The position numbers and the translations under genes were made by a program. The notes under the pieces were generated by a model that saw nothing but the letters and a program-made list of their open reading frames with translations, did not search any database and was not told the DNA's origin. This document shows positions 51,650-60,604 of a DNA stretch of 64,000 nucleotides, one piece after another; position 1 is the stretch's first letter, and the number at the start of each line of letters is the position of its first letter. The DNA comes from a virus. The stretch spans positions 1 to 64,000 of the IMG/VR virus record IMGVR_UViG_3300013233_000151. One strand, written 5' to 3'.

Positions 51650-54385
51650 GTGAGCCTATCGAAGACGCTCAAGACCGCCGCTGGGAACTACGAGAAGTAC
51701 ACGAAGTCTCTGGAGGATTACAACCAGCGCGCCTTCAAGAGCGCGCAGCATGGGATGGGCAGCGTCAAACAGCTCATCAAGTCGGTGAAGGATCTTCCGG
51801 GTGCGGTTGAGCAGTCGATGAAGAAGGCGAGTGGCACGATCCAAAAAGGTCTCCGCCCGATCATGCAGAAGGTGGACCTTTCGATCTCGGTCGGCAGCGC
51901 GTCGAAGCTCAAGAAGCTGTTCGGTCAGGCGGTCGCTAACGCGATGGCGGGCGCGAACGTGCGCATGACGGCTTCGCTTCCCCAGCGTCGCATGGCGATG
52001 TTCCAACGAGGTGTGGGTCTGCGCGCACAGTACCACGACGTGGTGCAGCCGCCCGATATGCAGGGCAAGATCCGGCCGCTCAAGAAGTTCGCCAAGGGTG
52101 GCGTCGTCGATGGACCGGCGGGCATCGACAAGATTCTTGGTCTACTCACCAAGGATGAGATGGTCCTGCCCGCTGACGTGTCGAAGGATCTGCAAAAGGC
52201 TGCGGGAGGCAAGTTGAAAACAGCGGGCGGTAAATTCGCCTCTGCGAAGGAGTTGGGCAAGATGGTCGCGGAGGTTACAAACCTCGCGGACGCACTCAAG
52301 AAGATGAAGGGCGGGTTGGAGGCAGGCGTCGGGACTGAGAAGGATCAGAAGGCGTACGTGCAGGGCGTTGAGGAGCTAGAGCGTAAGGTTGGTACTTTGA
52401 GCGAGGCTCAGAACGATCTGAGCTTCACGACTAAGGTTAGGCTCGGCCCGTCGATCCTCCAGGCAACGAATCGTCTGGAGGATTTCAAGGATGCAGGTGA
52501 GGACACCGGCGGTGTGATGGAGAATCTGCTGGGGAAGATCATTGGACCGGCGCGCTTCCTCGCCATCACGAAGGGGATCGAGACGTTGCAAGACGGGGTG
52601 AATTCCTTACGTGCGGGAGCAGGTAGCGCGTTCAGTACGCTTGGTGGTGAGGAGATTGCTAGTGGGATCGACTCGATCAACCAGATGAATCAATTTCTTG
52701 GTATCAGCAGAGATGAGTTGGCTAAGGTCAAACTTCGCGCTGGTGCCGTAGCTAATGAGATTGAAGGTGTCACGTTCGACGAGCTATCGAACGGTCTTCG
52801 CGTTGCGGCAGAGTTGGGAATTCGAGATACAGACGTGATGTTCGATCTCGCTACGGCGGCTTCGGCTGTTGCTAAAGGGACGGATATTGCACAAGAGTCT
52901 GCGGTGACGTTAGGCTTCGAGTTGACAAAATCGTTGAACGTGAGTCAGAAGGGTTTTGAGGCGACACTTGGTTCAATGGCGCAGCTTTCGGATAGTACCT
53001 CTGGATTCAACATTTCAGCCGGGAAACTGTTTGAGCAGACGACGGCCGACGTGGATGTGTTGAACACTTCACTGCGTAACATGAGCGGTGAGGAGTCACA
53101 GAAGCTTATAGGATCGTTCAACCAAATTGGTGCAGTGCTGGAGAGCACGTTCATTAGTAACGCAGGAGAGATTCGACAGGTACTCGCTAAAGCCTTTGAG
53201 GGCGGGGCGGCTAATCAGGAGGCAATCGCCACCGCTATCAACCTGACAGGTCTTGCGCAGGAAGACCTGCGTAAGAAGTTGAAGTCGGGAGACTTGGAAG
53301 GACTATTCGATCGTATCGGTAAGCAAGTGCAAGGTATGCGTCCGGACGAGATCAACGCGCTTTCGTCTGCGATTGGAATTAGCGCGAACGAACTAGGCAA
53401 GTTCGGTAGTGAAATGGATTCGGTGAACGCAGGGTTTGAGACATCGAAGACGCGCATAGTAGCGGAAGGTGCTGGAATGAACGTGCTGAAAACTCGTGCG
53501 TTGAATGTTCGCACAGAATTTGAGCAAGTGCAGGAAAAAGTTACCGACGGTAGTGCGGCGTTCACTGCGTATGGGATTTCGGGTGTGCAAGTCCTTGACT
53601 TCTTCAAGGAGTTCAACCTTACGTCGCTTGCAAGCATTGCCGTCTTGGGAAAAATGACGCTCAGCGCATTAGGAACTGCGAAGGGGTTTCTGAGTGTTGG
53701 CGGAGCGGTATCTGGGTCCGGAGAGGCGCTGGCGGCCACCGGAGGTATCGCGTCGAAGCTTGGGCCGATGCTTGGAAAACTTGCGTTGTCGGTCGGTCCT
53801 ATTTTGCTCGTGGGCGCTGCTGTTGCGGGACTGACGAAGTTGGCGATCGACTCGATTGAAAAGACCAACGCGATCAATAAAGAGACTGCGGAGAAGGGAG
53901 CGAAGATCGGCCTCACGGAGTTCGGGGCCGTGGGTTTCGACATCCAGAAAAAGAAGAAGAGTATTGCTAATGTTCAGAAGCAGATCGACTTAGATAAGGA
54001 TGTCGGTCAGGAAGTCAACCCGTCCTCTTTGAAGTTGCTTGAACGCTACAACAAACAACTTGCAGAACTCGAAGCGAGGTCGCAAGCGCTGGCGGACGCG
54101 GGGAAGGCGAGTAAGACAGGGGGCGTCGAGAATCTGTCTCAGAACTTAGGTACGCCCCCGGTGTCGCAGGCTGAGATCGCAGCATTGAGCACTAACGTCC
54201 AGGTATCCACAGGGGCCACGGAGGAGAAGCTCGATCGCAACAACGAACTCATGGAACAGGTAGTGAGTCTTATGCGCGAGCAAGTTCAGCAGGGTCGTTC
54301 AGGCCCCGCCCCGACACAAACTCAACAGGGGGTTTCGACTGGTATCTCAAGTTTCGGAAGGGACGTTGCGGGAGGTGGTTTGTAA
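51650..54385 (+). CDS. Tape measure protein
   Basis: 911 aa from GTG 51650, or about 925 aa if read from 51603 by a frameshift. The helical N-terminus (LKTAAGNYEKYTKSLEDYNQRAF), a FAKGGVVDGPAGIDKILGLL segment, long helical stretches, a hydrophobic part near 690-725 (SVGPILLVGAAVAGLTKLAI) and a C-terminal coiled coil are typical of tape measures. At about 1.5 angstrom per residue the tail would be near 135 nm. GGAGG is only 2-3 bases from GTG 51650, too close for a normal start, which supports the upstream start. The stop overlaps the next ATG as TAATG. Confidence 0.85.
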   Translation: MSLSKTLKTAAGNYEKYTKSLEDYNQRAFKSAQHGMGSVKQLIKSVKDLPGAVEQSMKKASGTIQKGLRPIMQKVDLSISVGSASKLKKLFGQAVANAMAGANVRMTASLPQRRMAMFQRGVGLRAQYHDVVQPPDMQGKIRPLKKFAKGGVVDGPAGIDKILGLLTKDEMVLPADVSKDLQKAAGGKLKTAGGKFASAKELGKMVAEVTNLADALKKMKGGLEAGVGTEKDQKAYVQGVEELERKVGTLSEAQNDLSFTTKVRLGPSILQATNRLEDFKDAGEDTGGVMENLLGKIIGPARFLAITKGIETLQDGVNSLRAGAGSAFSTLGGEEIASGIDSINQMNQFLGISRDELAKVKLRAGAVANEIEGVTFDELSNGLRVAAELGIRDTDVMFDLATAASAVAKGTDIAQESAVTLGFELTKSLNVSQKGFEATLGSMAQLSDSTSGFNISAGKLFEQTTADVDVLNTSLRNMSGEESQKLIGSFNQIGAVLESTFISNAGEIRQVLAKAFEGGAANQEAIATAINLTGLAQEDLRKKLKSGDLEGLFDRIGKQVQGMRPDEINALSSAIGISANELGKFGSEMDSVNAGFETSKTRIVAEGAGMNVLKTRALNVRTEFEQVQEKVTDGSAAFTAYGISGVQVLDFFKEFNLTSLASIAVLGKMTLSALGTAKGFLSVGGAVSGSGEALAATGGIASKLGPMLGKLALSVGPILLVGAAVAGLTKLAIDSIEKTNAINKETAEKGAKIGLTEFGAVGFDIQKKKKSIANVQKQIDLDKDVGQEVNPSSLKLLERYNKQLAELEARSQALADAGKASKTGGVENLSQNLGTPPVSQAEIAALSTNVQVSTGATEEKLDRNNELMEQVVSLMREQVQQGRSGPAPTQTQQGVSTGISSFGRDVAGGGL

Positions 54386-54975
54386 TGCTTGTGGAAGGTA
54401 ACCTTGGCGATCGTTTGACTATAACGATCGACCCGTTGTGGCCTCATCAGTCATTGTGGCGTCATCCTTTGGGGAATACGCTGCGCGTGACCTTCGTGGA
54501 TTTTGATGCGGGTATTCAGGAGAATGCTGCGCCCAACTACGTCAACACGGAGGTCGTCGGTCGCGCCGAAGCTTACAAGGCGTTTATCAATACGCAGAAT
54601 CGACAGATTCAGATTCCGTTCAAATTCCGCGTGCAGGGACAGACCTCGGCGGATTCGCGCACGGCGATTGAAGCAGAGGTCGTCAATCCAGCACGCTTTT
54701 TGGATGCGCTAAAGTATCCGGTTTACGATGCGAATCAGAATCTTTCGTTCCCGCCCCCGACTGTGCTCGTGCACGTCGGTCAACTGTTCACGGCGCGGTG
54801 TATCCTTACAGGAGGCGACATCAACTGGCTGCATAATCCGTTGGAGATCGACACGTTATTGCCTCATGGATGCGACTTCAATGCGCAGTTCGAGGTAGTG
54901 CGTACATTCCGAGCTGACTTGAGCTACTTCCCGTCGGGACAGACGGGCGGTCCTGTTTCTGGAGATTGGCTGTGA
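54385..54975 (+). CDS. Baseplate protein (hub/tube-initiator-like)
   Basis: 196 aa; ATG 54385 shares bases with the TAA of the tape-measure gene and has GGAGG upstream. EVVGRAEAYKAFINTQNRQIQIPF and the C-terminal PPPTVLVHVGQLFTARCIL pattern occur in baseplate proteins between tape measure and hub in many myoviruses. It overlaps the next gene as GTGA. Confidence 0.7.
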   Translation: MLVEGNLGDRLTITIDPLWPHQSLWRHPLGNTLRVTFVDFDAGIQENAAPNYVNTEVVGRAEAYKAFINTQNRQIQIPFKFRVQGQTSADSRTAIEAEVVNPARFLDALKYPVYDANQNLSFPPPTVLVHVGQLFTARCILTGGDINWLHNPLEIDTLLPHGCDFNAQFEVVRTFRADLSYFPSGQTGGPVSGDWL

Positions 54976-56204
54976 GCACTAATAGCAATGTCTTCACAAC
55001 AGGCTCGATCAACTTGCTATCGGCAGGTCAGATAGTTGCGCTTCCGTTTCGAGAGTTCTTGCAGGAGATGGAAGTAGACATCACCTCACGAGGATCCTGG
55101 ACGGCTTCTATCAAGCTCTTCGATAATCAGGGCGACCGCTTGGAGAAGATACTGATCGCAGCAGGTAAGGACCGTGACATCGACTTTCAATGGGGGTGGG
55201 ACGATCCCGTCGTTAGCTTTCAGCGGAAGTTTTTAGGTTCGGTCACACAGTACGTGCCGGAGTTCATGCCGCACGGCGTACTGTTGAATCTGGAGGTGGT
55301 GGGCCGGTCCGCCTTCCAGCAGGTCATCGACCGCAAGATTCGTTCCTTCGAGGAGGGGATGACAATCTCGGATATCGTTCGCGCGATTGCAGGAGATCGA
55401 GGATGGACATCCGTGATCGAGGATTCGGAGGGTACGTCTGAGCAGCCGTTTAGCTCGAAGGGTGAGAGCGACCTTAGTTTCATCATCAACACGTTGTTGC
55501 CGCACGCCGTCAACGCGAACGGATCAGATTTCAAGGCGCGATTTGACGAGAACGACGTGTTCCATTTTCATTCTCCCGGCTTTCAAGGATCAACGCCGCT
55601 GAATCAGCACACGTACCGATTCACCAGTGACGTTTCTGGCGATGTGATCTCCTTCGTACCGCAGGACAGTCAGCTCTTCGGCACCCTATACGGAGGAGGC
55701 AACAGCCTCTACAGCTCGCCTAATTCGGCGATGGGGGGTCAAGAAGAGCAGAAGACCGATCAGGGTACGGGCCTATCGGGAATCGGTACCCCGGCAGCAG
55801 TAGACGCTTCGTCTCAGATTGACATGGGGGATGGGGTGCATTCCTACAACAACATCACAGCTCGGGACTCGGCTGAGGTGGAGAGGCTTACGAAGGCGCG
55901 TTTTGCCGATATGCGTCGATATGCTTTCAATGCGCATTTGCGGGTGCACGGGACGCATCGTGCGCGCGCGTTCGACTACATCAACGTGGACTACACGAAG
56001 ACCGACGGGACCACGCACTATCTGTCCGGCAATTTTCAGGCGTTTAGAATCAAGCATGTCGTTGGCGTGGGGATCGGATGGACGACAGAGTTTGAGCTGT
56101 ATCGTCAAGGAATCGAACAGCTTCCTGGGACCCGTCCCATTACGGTTTCGCAGGCGATTACGCCGAGTGGATCCGACAACGACGGCCTTACGATCAGCAC
56201 ATGA
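54972..56204 (+). CDS. Baseplate hub protein (late control D/gp27-like)
   Basis: 410 aa from GTG 54972 (TTG 54966 possible); GGAG eight bases upstream and GTGA overlap fix the start. The pattern of early FREFLQEMEVDITSRGSWTASIKLFD, GMTISDIVRAIAGDRGW, and C-terminal ARAFDYINVDYTKTDG matches hub proteins of the gpD family, trimers at the end of the tube. The context between a hub partner and the spike agrees. Confidence 0.8.
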   Translation: MSTNSNVFTTGSINLLSAGQIVALPFREFLQEMEVDITSRGSWTASIKLFDNQGDRLEKILIAAGKDRDIDFQWGWDDPVVSFQRKFLGSVTQYVPEFMPHGVLLNLEVVGRSAFQQVIDRKIRSFEEGMTISDIVRAIAGDRGWTSVIEDSEGTSEQPFSSKGESDLSFIINTLLPHAVNANGSDFKARFDENDVFHFHSPGFQGSTPLNQHTYRFTSDVSGDVISFVPQDSQLFGTLYGGGNSLYSSPNSAMGGQEEQKTDQGTGLSGIGTPAAVDASSQIDMGDGVHSYNNITARDSAEVERLTKARFADMRRYAFNAHLRVHGTHRARAFDYINVDYTKTDGTTHYLSGNFQAFRIKHVVGVGIGWTTEFELYRQGIEQLPGTRPITVSQAITPSGSDNDGLTIST

Positions 56205-57457
56205 AACGAGACCTTCGCCCAGGACAACCTGTTGAGCTGTTCCCCGGTATTTATCGGGGAGTTGTGGAGGACGTGAATGATCCAGAACTGCGCAAGCGGT
56301 ATCGCGTCCGCGTCGTGAATGTGCACCCCGCTGCCGTCGAAACTCAGCACCTTCCGTGGTCTGAGCTGGGTGGTGGCTTTGGAGGTCAGACGTTCGGCGA
56401 TGTTCCGGCCTACGCACTCGACGATGAGGTGTGGGTAATGTTCGAGGCTGGCAACCGACGCTTCCCTGTCATAATGGGCGGCATAATGAACTTCGCTGGG
56501 GGTCTTACTCCGATCCCTCCTGAGCAGACGGGAGACGATTATCCGGAGACACAACAGCGATGGATCCGCGTCGATCGCGCGGGTAACAAGATTGAGATGA
56601 GCCCGCTCGATGAGGAGTTATGGGTGAAGATCCTCACGCCCGACGGCTCGTTCGTGCAAGTGTCGGCTGCCGACGGCTCCGTACAGATCTCTGGCGAAGG
56701 CCGTGTGCAGATTACGGCTCCGAATTTGCAGATCGTTGCAGATGAGGAGATGAATGTCACTACGGCGAAGCTGGTCGCCGACGTGGCGTCTGAGTGTACG
56801 ATTCGAGGCGGAGGCGTGGTGAATATCAAGGGCGCGGACGTTATCAACGTCGGCGAATACACACCGCCTGACACGAGTGGCGGCTTGATTCCCTCTGTGC
56901 CTGAGACCTCGGGAGTCGTCAACATCAAGGCCGTCGATCTCGTGAAGATCGAGAGCGCCGACGTGATTGACGTGGATGCGGGCGGCGCGATGACCGTGGA
57001 TGTCGTGGACAAGATTACGGTTACGGGCGGCGCTGATCTTGATCTGACGGTTGCGGGTAACGTGCTGCTCGATGTGGAAGGCAACGTCGATGCAGACATT
57101 GAAGGGACGCTCACCGCTAACGCCGCTAAGAAAATTCTGATCGACGGTCAGGCAGACATCGAAGTCAATGCGCAGTCTAACTTCACGCTCACGAATGCTG
57201 GAGCGACCTTCGACATCAACGCACAGACGCAATTCAACTTGCACGCGGGGGCGACGATGGCGATCGACGCCGACGCTAACCTCACGATTGACGCCACCGC
57301 GAACCTCGATATCACTTGTACGGCGTCGATGTCTCTCAAGGCGAACGCACAGCTCACGCTTGATGCTTCGATCATCAGCATTTCAGCAACGTCGTTGCTG
57401 GATATTTCGGCGGGGTCGCTCGCACAGATCGACGGTTCTATAATCCTTATTGGGTGA
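56201..57457 (+). CDS. Baseplate spike (gpV/VgrG-like)
   Basis: 418 aa from ATG 56201 (ATGA overlap). Residues 1-110 form the OB-fold of gpV/gp5 spikes (GIYRGVVEDVNDPELRKRYRVRV..., ALDDEVWVMFEAGN...). From about 150 the chain becomes regular beta repeats with ID/VD/AD steps (ITAPNLQIVADEEMNV, IDVDAGGAMTVDVVDKI), the triple-stranded beta-helix needle. No lysozyme domain is present. It pierces the outer membrane when the tail contracts. Confidence 0.85.
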   Translation: MKRDLRPGQPVELFPGIYRGVVEDVNDPELRKRYRVRVVNVHPAAVETQHLPWSELGGGFGGQTFGDVPAYALDDEVWVMFEAGNRRFPVIMGGIMNFAGGLTPIPPEQTGDDYPETQQRWIRVDRAGNKIEMSPLDEELWVKILTPDGSFVQVSAADGSVQISGEGRVQITAPNLQIVADEEMNVTTAKLVADVASECTIRGGGVVNIKGADVINVGEYTPPDTSGGLIPSVPETSGVVNIKAVDLVKIESADVIDVDAGGAMTVDVVDKITVTGGADLDLTVAGNVLLDVEGNVDADIEGTLTANAAKKILIDGQADIEVNAQSNFTLTNAGATFDINAQTQFNLHAGATMAIDADANLTIDATANLDITCTASMSLKANAQLTLDASIISISATSLLDISAGSLAQIDGSIILIG

Positions 57458-57461
57458 TCGC

Positions 57462-58127
57462 ATGTCCTGCGGAACTTGTCCCGATACCGTCATCTCAGTT
57501 CTGCGCACCATCGTCCGTAAGGAGTTGGATAAGCTGACTGCGATTGTCCGTATGACTAGCTTCTTCAACGATGCGATTGGAGACGTGGCGAGCGTTGGCG
57601 TATCTGATGTGAACGCTGCCGTGACTGCAATTCCCTCTCCGGTATCCATCAACTTCATCGACATTCTTGGATACCTAACTTGTCCGCTCACGCCGTTGGC
57701 TCTCGGAATCGGGGAACTCGCGGATCTTACGAGCGGAGACCTCAATAATCAGCTCAAGGCATTGCAGGCGTTGCAAACGGGAACGATCGACAAAGCACGC
57801 CGGAGCTATGAGACGGCACTCAATGGGAGCGTAAACGCTAAGTTGATTCGACAGTCACGCAAGTACGAGAAGAGCCTGCGTCAGATCAACTTCGATCCTA
57901 CGTCATTCGCCAACGCGGTACTCATCACAGCTACCGTTCAGAGCGTGTGCGACCAGCAAGAATTCGACGATGTGTTCACCACGTTCGCTACGCTCTCATC
58001 TAGTTTCTCGTTCACGGGCGGAGTTCCGGCTACGCTCAACAGCAACCTCGCAGCAATGATTCAGAAGCTTGGAAACGGTGAAGCTAAGTTCGCCGCGCTT
58101 CGCAAGTCGCTGCATAGCTTAGGATAG
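57462..58127 (+). CDS. Baseplate-associated protein (221 aa)
   Basis: ATG 57462 with GGGTGAT upstream, chosen over the TTG at 57450. The chain is helical with CGTC near the start and a hydrophobic middle (FIDILGYLTCPLTPLALGIG). Located between spike and PAAR-like genes. No family recognised. Confidence 0.6.
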   Translation: MSCGTCPDTVISVLRTIVRKELDKLTAIVRMTSFFNDAIGDVASVGVSDVNAAVTAIPSPVSINFIDILGYLTCPLTPLALGIGELADLTSGDLNNQLKALQALQTGTIDKARRSYETALNGSVNAKLIRQSRKYEKSLRQINFDPTSFANAVLITATVQSVCDQQEFDDVFTTFATLSSSFSFTGGVPATLNSNLAAMIQKLGNGEAKFAALRKSLHSLG

Positions 58128-58131
58128 TTCG

Positions 58132-58434
58132 ATGGGCATCCCCATTTTGACAGGCGACATCAGTGCCCCGTTCACGTTTCCGAGCGTTCCTCCTCTTCTT
58201 GCTCCCGCGATCATGTTGCTGGGGACCACGAAGGTCTTGATAGCAGGGAGATCCGTGATGACCTTGGGAGCGGCTCAGACGAGCCTCGGTGCGATCGTCG
58301 TCAGCACGCTCTTCACCACCAAGACGTTCATCGAGGGTTCTCCCGCGCACCTCGCTGGAGCGGTAGCCATCACGTCGTCAGGGTGGCTCAATGGGGTTCT
58401 ACAAGGTACGACGGTGACGGTTCTCATCAATTGA
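58132..58434 (+). CDS. PAAR-like spike tip candidate
   Basis: 100 aa, AGGA before ATG 58132. It is a Gly/Thr/Val-rich, beta-type protein with KVLIAGRSVMTLGAAQTS and TKTFIEGSPAHLAGAV, reminiscent of PAAR-repeat tip proteins. It has the usual size and the usual place between spike and gp25-like gene. The His/Cys zinc ligands of PAAR are not evident, so this is tentative. Confidence 0.5.
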   Translation: MGIPILTGDISAPFTFPSVPPLLAPAIMLLGTTKVLIAGRSVMTLGAAQTSLGAIVVSTLFTTKTFIEGSPAHLAGAVAITSSGWLNGVLQGTTVTVLIN

Positions 58435-58445
58435 TTCAGCTACCT

Positions 58446-58475
58446 GTAGAGGGTCGGCTTTGCCTTCGGTAGACT
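58446..58475 (+). promoter_or_regulatory. Promoter-like GTAGAG-N18-TAGACT
   Basis: GTAGAG 58446-58451, 18 bases, TAGACT 58470-58475. ATG 58489 is 13 bases on and has no ribosome site, so the leader would be a few bases at most. Confidence 0.55.
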
Positions 58476-58488
58476 GCTCCCGCGTATC

Positions 58489-58929
58489 ATGGCAAGCTCA
58501 GACCTACAGACCTCGAAGGAGATTCGAGGACTCGCTCTCCCGGCCGTCAAGGGTCCGGGAGGCTACTTCGAGTCCAAGAGTGTCGGCGACGTGTCATGGG
58601 GGGACCTACTGCTCACGCTCTTCACGCCACTCGGGGGACGGGTGATGCGACGGAGCTTCGGTAGCTCGCTCTACGATCTTCTCTTCGAGCCTCTGATTCC
58701 AGGTGAGTTTCAGCTCATCGGATCTACCATTAGAGACATCGCGGCGCGACAGCTCCCGCATGTAACGGTGACGCGGGTGGAGATCCGCGAGCTTTCTAGC
58801 GGGATTGGTATGGAGATAACCGTCTTCTTCCGCGTTGATACCAATCGAGAGGTCGAGCAGCAGCAGACCGTTCTAATTCCCAAGACTTTCATCTCGCCGA
58901 CAATAGCGGCCGTCAATTCGGGAGTGTAA
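58489..58929 (+). CDS. Baseplate wedge protein (gp25/gpW-like)
   Basis: 146 aa. The LLLTLFTPLGGRVMRRSFGSSLYDLLFEPL segment is the gp25-type lysozyme-like baseplate fold with its hallmark GxRxxxPxFG-like turn (GRVMRRSFGS), followed by IRDIAARQLPHVTVTRVEI. It joins the wedge with the gp6-like protein of the next gene, 2 bases downstream. Probably translated leaderless from the promoter above. Confidence 0.85.
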   Translation: MASSDLQTSKEIRGLALPAVKGPGGYFESKSVGDVSWGDLLLTLFTPLGGRVMRRSFGSSLYDLLFEPLIPGEFQLIGSTIRDIAARQLPHVTVTRVEIRELSSGIGMEITVFFRVDTNREVEQQQTVLIPKTFISPTIAAVNSGV

Positions 58930-58931
58930 CG

Positions 58932-60599
58932 ATGCCTGACTCAAGCCCCCCGAGGTTGTCCTATACGGGCCGTGACTTCACGCTCATCCGAAACGATCTG
59001 GAGGCGTTCGTCCAGGCGACGCGCCCCGACGACTTCACGGACTTCTTCGACTCCAACCTCGGGGTCACGATCATCGACCTGTTGGCCTACGTGGGAGACC
59101 TGCTCAGCTACGGACAGGACATCGTGGCGCAAGAGGTTTTTCTGGCTACTGCGCGCCGTCTGGAGAGCGCTCTGCGCTTCGCGCGGTCGGTGGGCTTCGT
59201 TCCCCGCTCCGCCACCGCCGCGACCGTGGTGGCCGTCTCAGGGGCGCTACCGGCCAACGTCGTGTCGTTTGGTGCGATCGTGCGCGCGGGCAGTTTCGTC
59301 ACCGGAGCCAACGGGCTGCGCTATTCCCTCGATTCGGATCAGACGATCGTGCCCGGCAGCTCGATCGCTTCATTCACACTGAGCGAGGGTCAGAGGTTCA
59401 CGGAGGCGTTCGAGCCCTCGAAGCTACCGAATCAGTCGTTCACGGTGGCGCGAGGCGTCGTTGAGGAGGACTCGTGGGACGTGTTCGTTGGTGACGCCAC
59501 GAATCCTCTCAACGAGTGGACGCAAGTGTCCAACGTGCTGTTCGAGACTACCGAATCTCAGACGTACGAAGTGTTCTTCGACGGGCAGGGTCGCCTCTCT
59601 GTCATCTTTGGCAACGGCACCTCGGGGCAGATTCCTCCCTCGAAGGTTACGATCACTTACCGCACCACCAACGGGCTGACCGGCAACGCGGGCATCAATA
59701 CGATTCGCGGCACCATGCAGGCTGAGGTGGTGGGGACGCAGACGACGGCTGCGCTGTCGGTGCTCAACTCGTCCGGCGCAGCTACGGGTGGACAGGATCG
59801 GGAGAGCGTTGAGGAGCTGCGCGTTTCCGTCCCGGCATTTATCCGAACGCTCGACAAAGCGATAACGCTTGTAGACTACGAGCAGATCGTCGCCACGCAG
59901 GCGGGCGTTGCGCTTGCGTTCGCGGACGTACCGATTTCGGGCCTCAATGGAAACATCGTTCGCGTGCACATTTGGGACACCGAACAGTTCACGTTTGTCT
60001 CGACGAGTCCCGGACAAGGCACCACCACGGCAGTCAATTATCAGCGGTACACACAGGTTCCGACCGCGCGCATCTTCACCGTGCAGCAGTTCCTCCGCAC
60101 GCGCACGATGGCGACGGCGCACAATGTTGTGATCCGACCCGACATGGCGCAGGTGGACCTCAATCTTGGGCAGGTCAAGTTCGACACGTTGAACAAGAAC
60201 GAGGACGTGCACCGAGGGATCGTGGAGGCATTGGTCTCGCTATTCGAGACCGGATCGGGATTCCTGATCCGCATGTCCGACATCTACAACGTCGTGAACA
60301 GTGTGCCGGGAGTTGTAGGGTTCACGATCTTTCAAGTCACGTTCGATCACATCGACTTCAATGATCCGACGCTCGGCACGGTGATCGAAGTGTTCCGGAC
60401 CGACCAGGATATCTTCGGTGCACAGGGAGGCCCGTTCAATCCGCTCCAGGATCTAACGATCCCGGCGGCGATCGAGCGCAAGTTCTACGACGATACGTTC
60501 CTGTTCAACAACGAGATCCTCTTCGACTCCGAGATTGACTCGACGACCTTGCAGGCTATCAACCTGCGTTCTCTTGTCTTCACTCTCGTTGCGGGATGA
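58932..60599 (+). CDS. Baseplate wedge protein (gp6/gpJ-like)
   Basis: 555 aa, GGAG before ATG 58932. The opening LSYTGRDFTLIRNDLEAFVQ and the FFDSNLGVTIIDLLAYVGDLLSYGQD segment are standard for baseplate J/gp6 wedges, as is the later VVPGSSIASFTLSEGQ/NAGINTIRGT middle. Two subunits per wedge close the baseplate ring. The reverse HNH gene ends 6 bases downstream. Confidence 0.85.
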   Translation: MPDSSPPRLSYTGRDFTLIRNDLEAFVQATRPDDFTDFFDSNLGVTIIDLLAYVGDLLSYGQDIVAQEVFLATARRLESALRFARSVGFVPRSATAATVVAVSGALPANVVSFGAIVRAGSFVTGANGLRYSLDSDQTIVPGSSIASFTLSEGQRFTEAFEPSKLPNQSFTVARGVVEEDSWDVFVGDATNPLNEWTQVSNVLFETTESQTYEVFFDGQGRLSVIFGNGTSGQIPPSKVTITYRTTNGLTGNAGINTIRGTMQAEVVGTQTTAALSVLNSSGAATGGQDRESVEELRVSVPAFIRTLDKAITLVDYEQIVATQAGVALAFADVPISGLNGNIVRVHIWDTEQFTFVSTSPGQGTTTAVNYQRYTQVPTARIFTVQQFLRTRTMATAHNVVIRPDMAQVDLNLGQVKFDTLNKNEDVHRGIVEALVSLFETGSGFLIRMSDIYNVVNSVPGVVGFTIFQVTFDHIDFNDPTLGTVIEVFRTDQDIFGAQGGPFNPLQDLTIPAAIERKFYDDTFLFNNEILFDSEIDSTTLQAINLRSLVFTLVAG

Positions 60600-60604
60600 A
60601 CCGA

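Noticed and set aside
59515-59536. Further copy of the 17-bp dyad (TGGAC...GTCCA)
   Set aside because: Spacing is six bases and the outer bases do not match; expected by chance.
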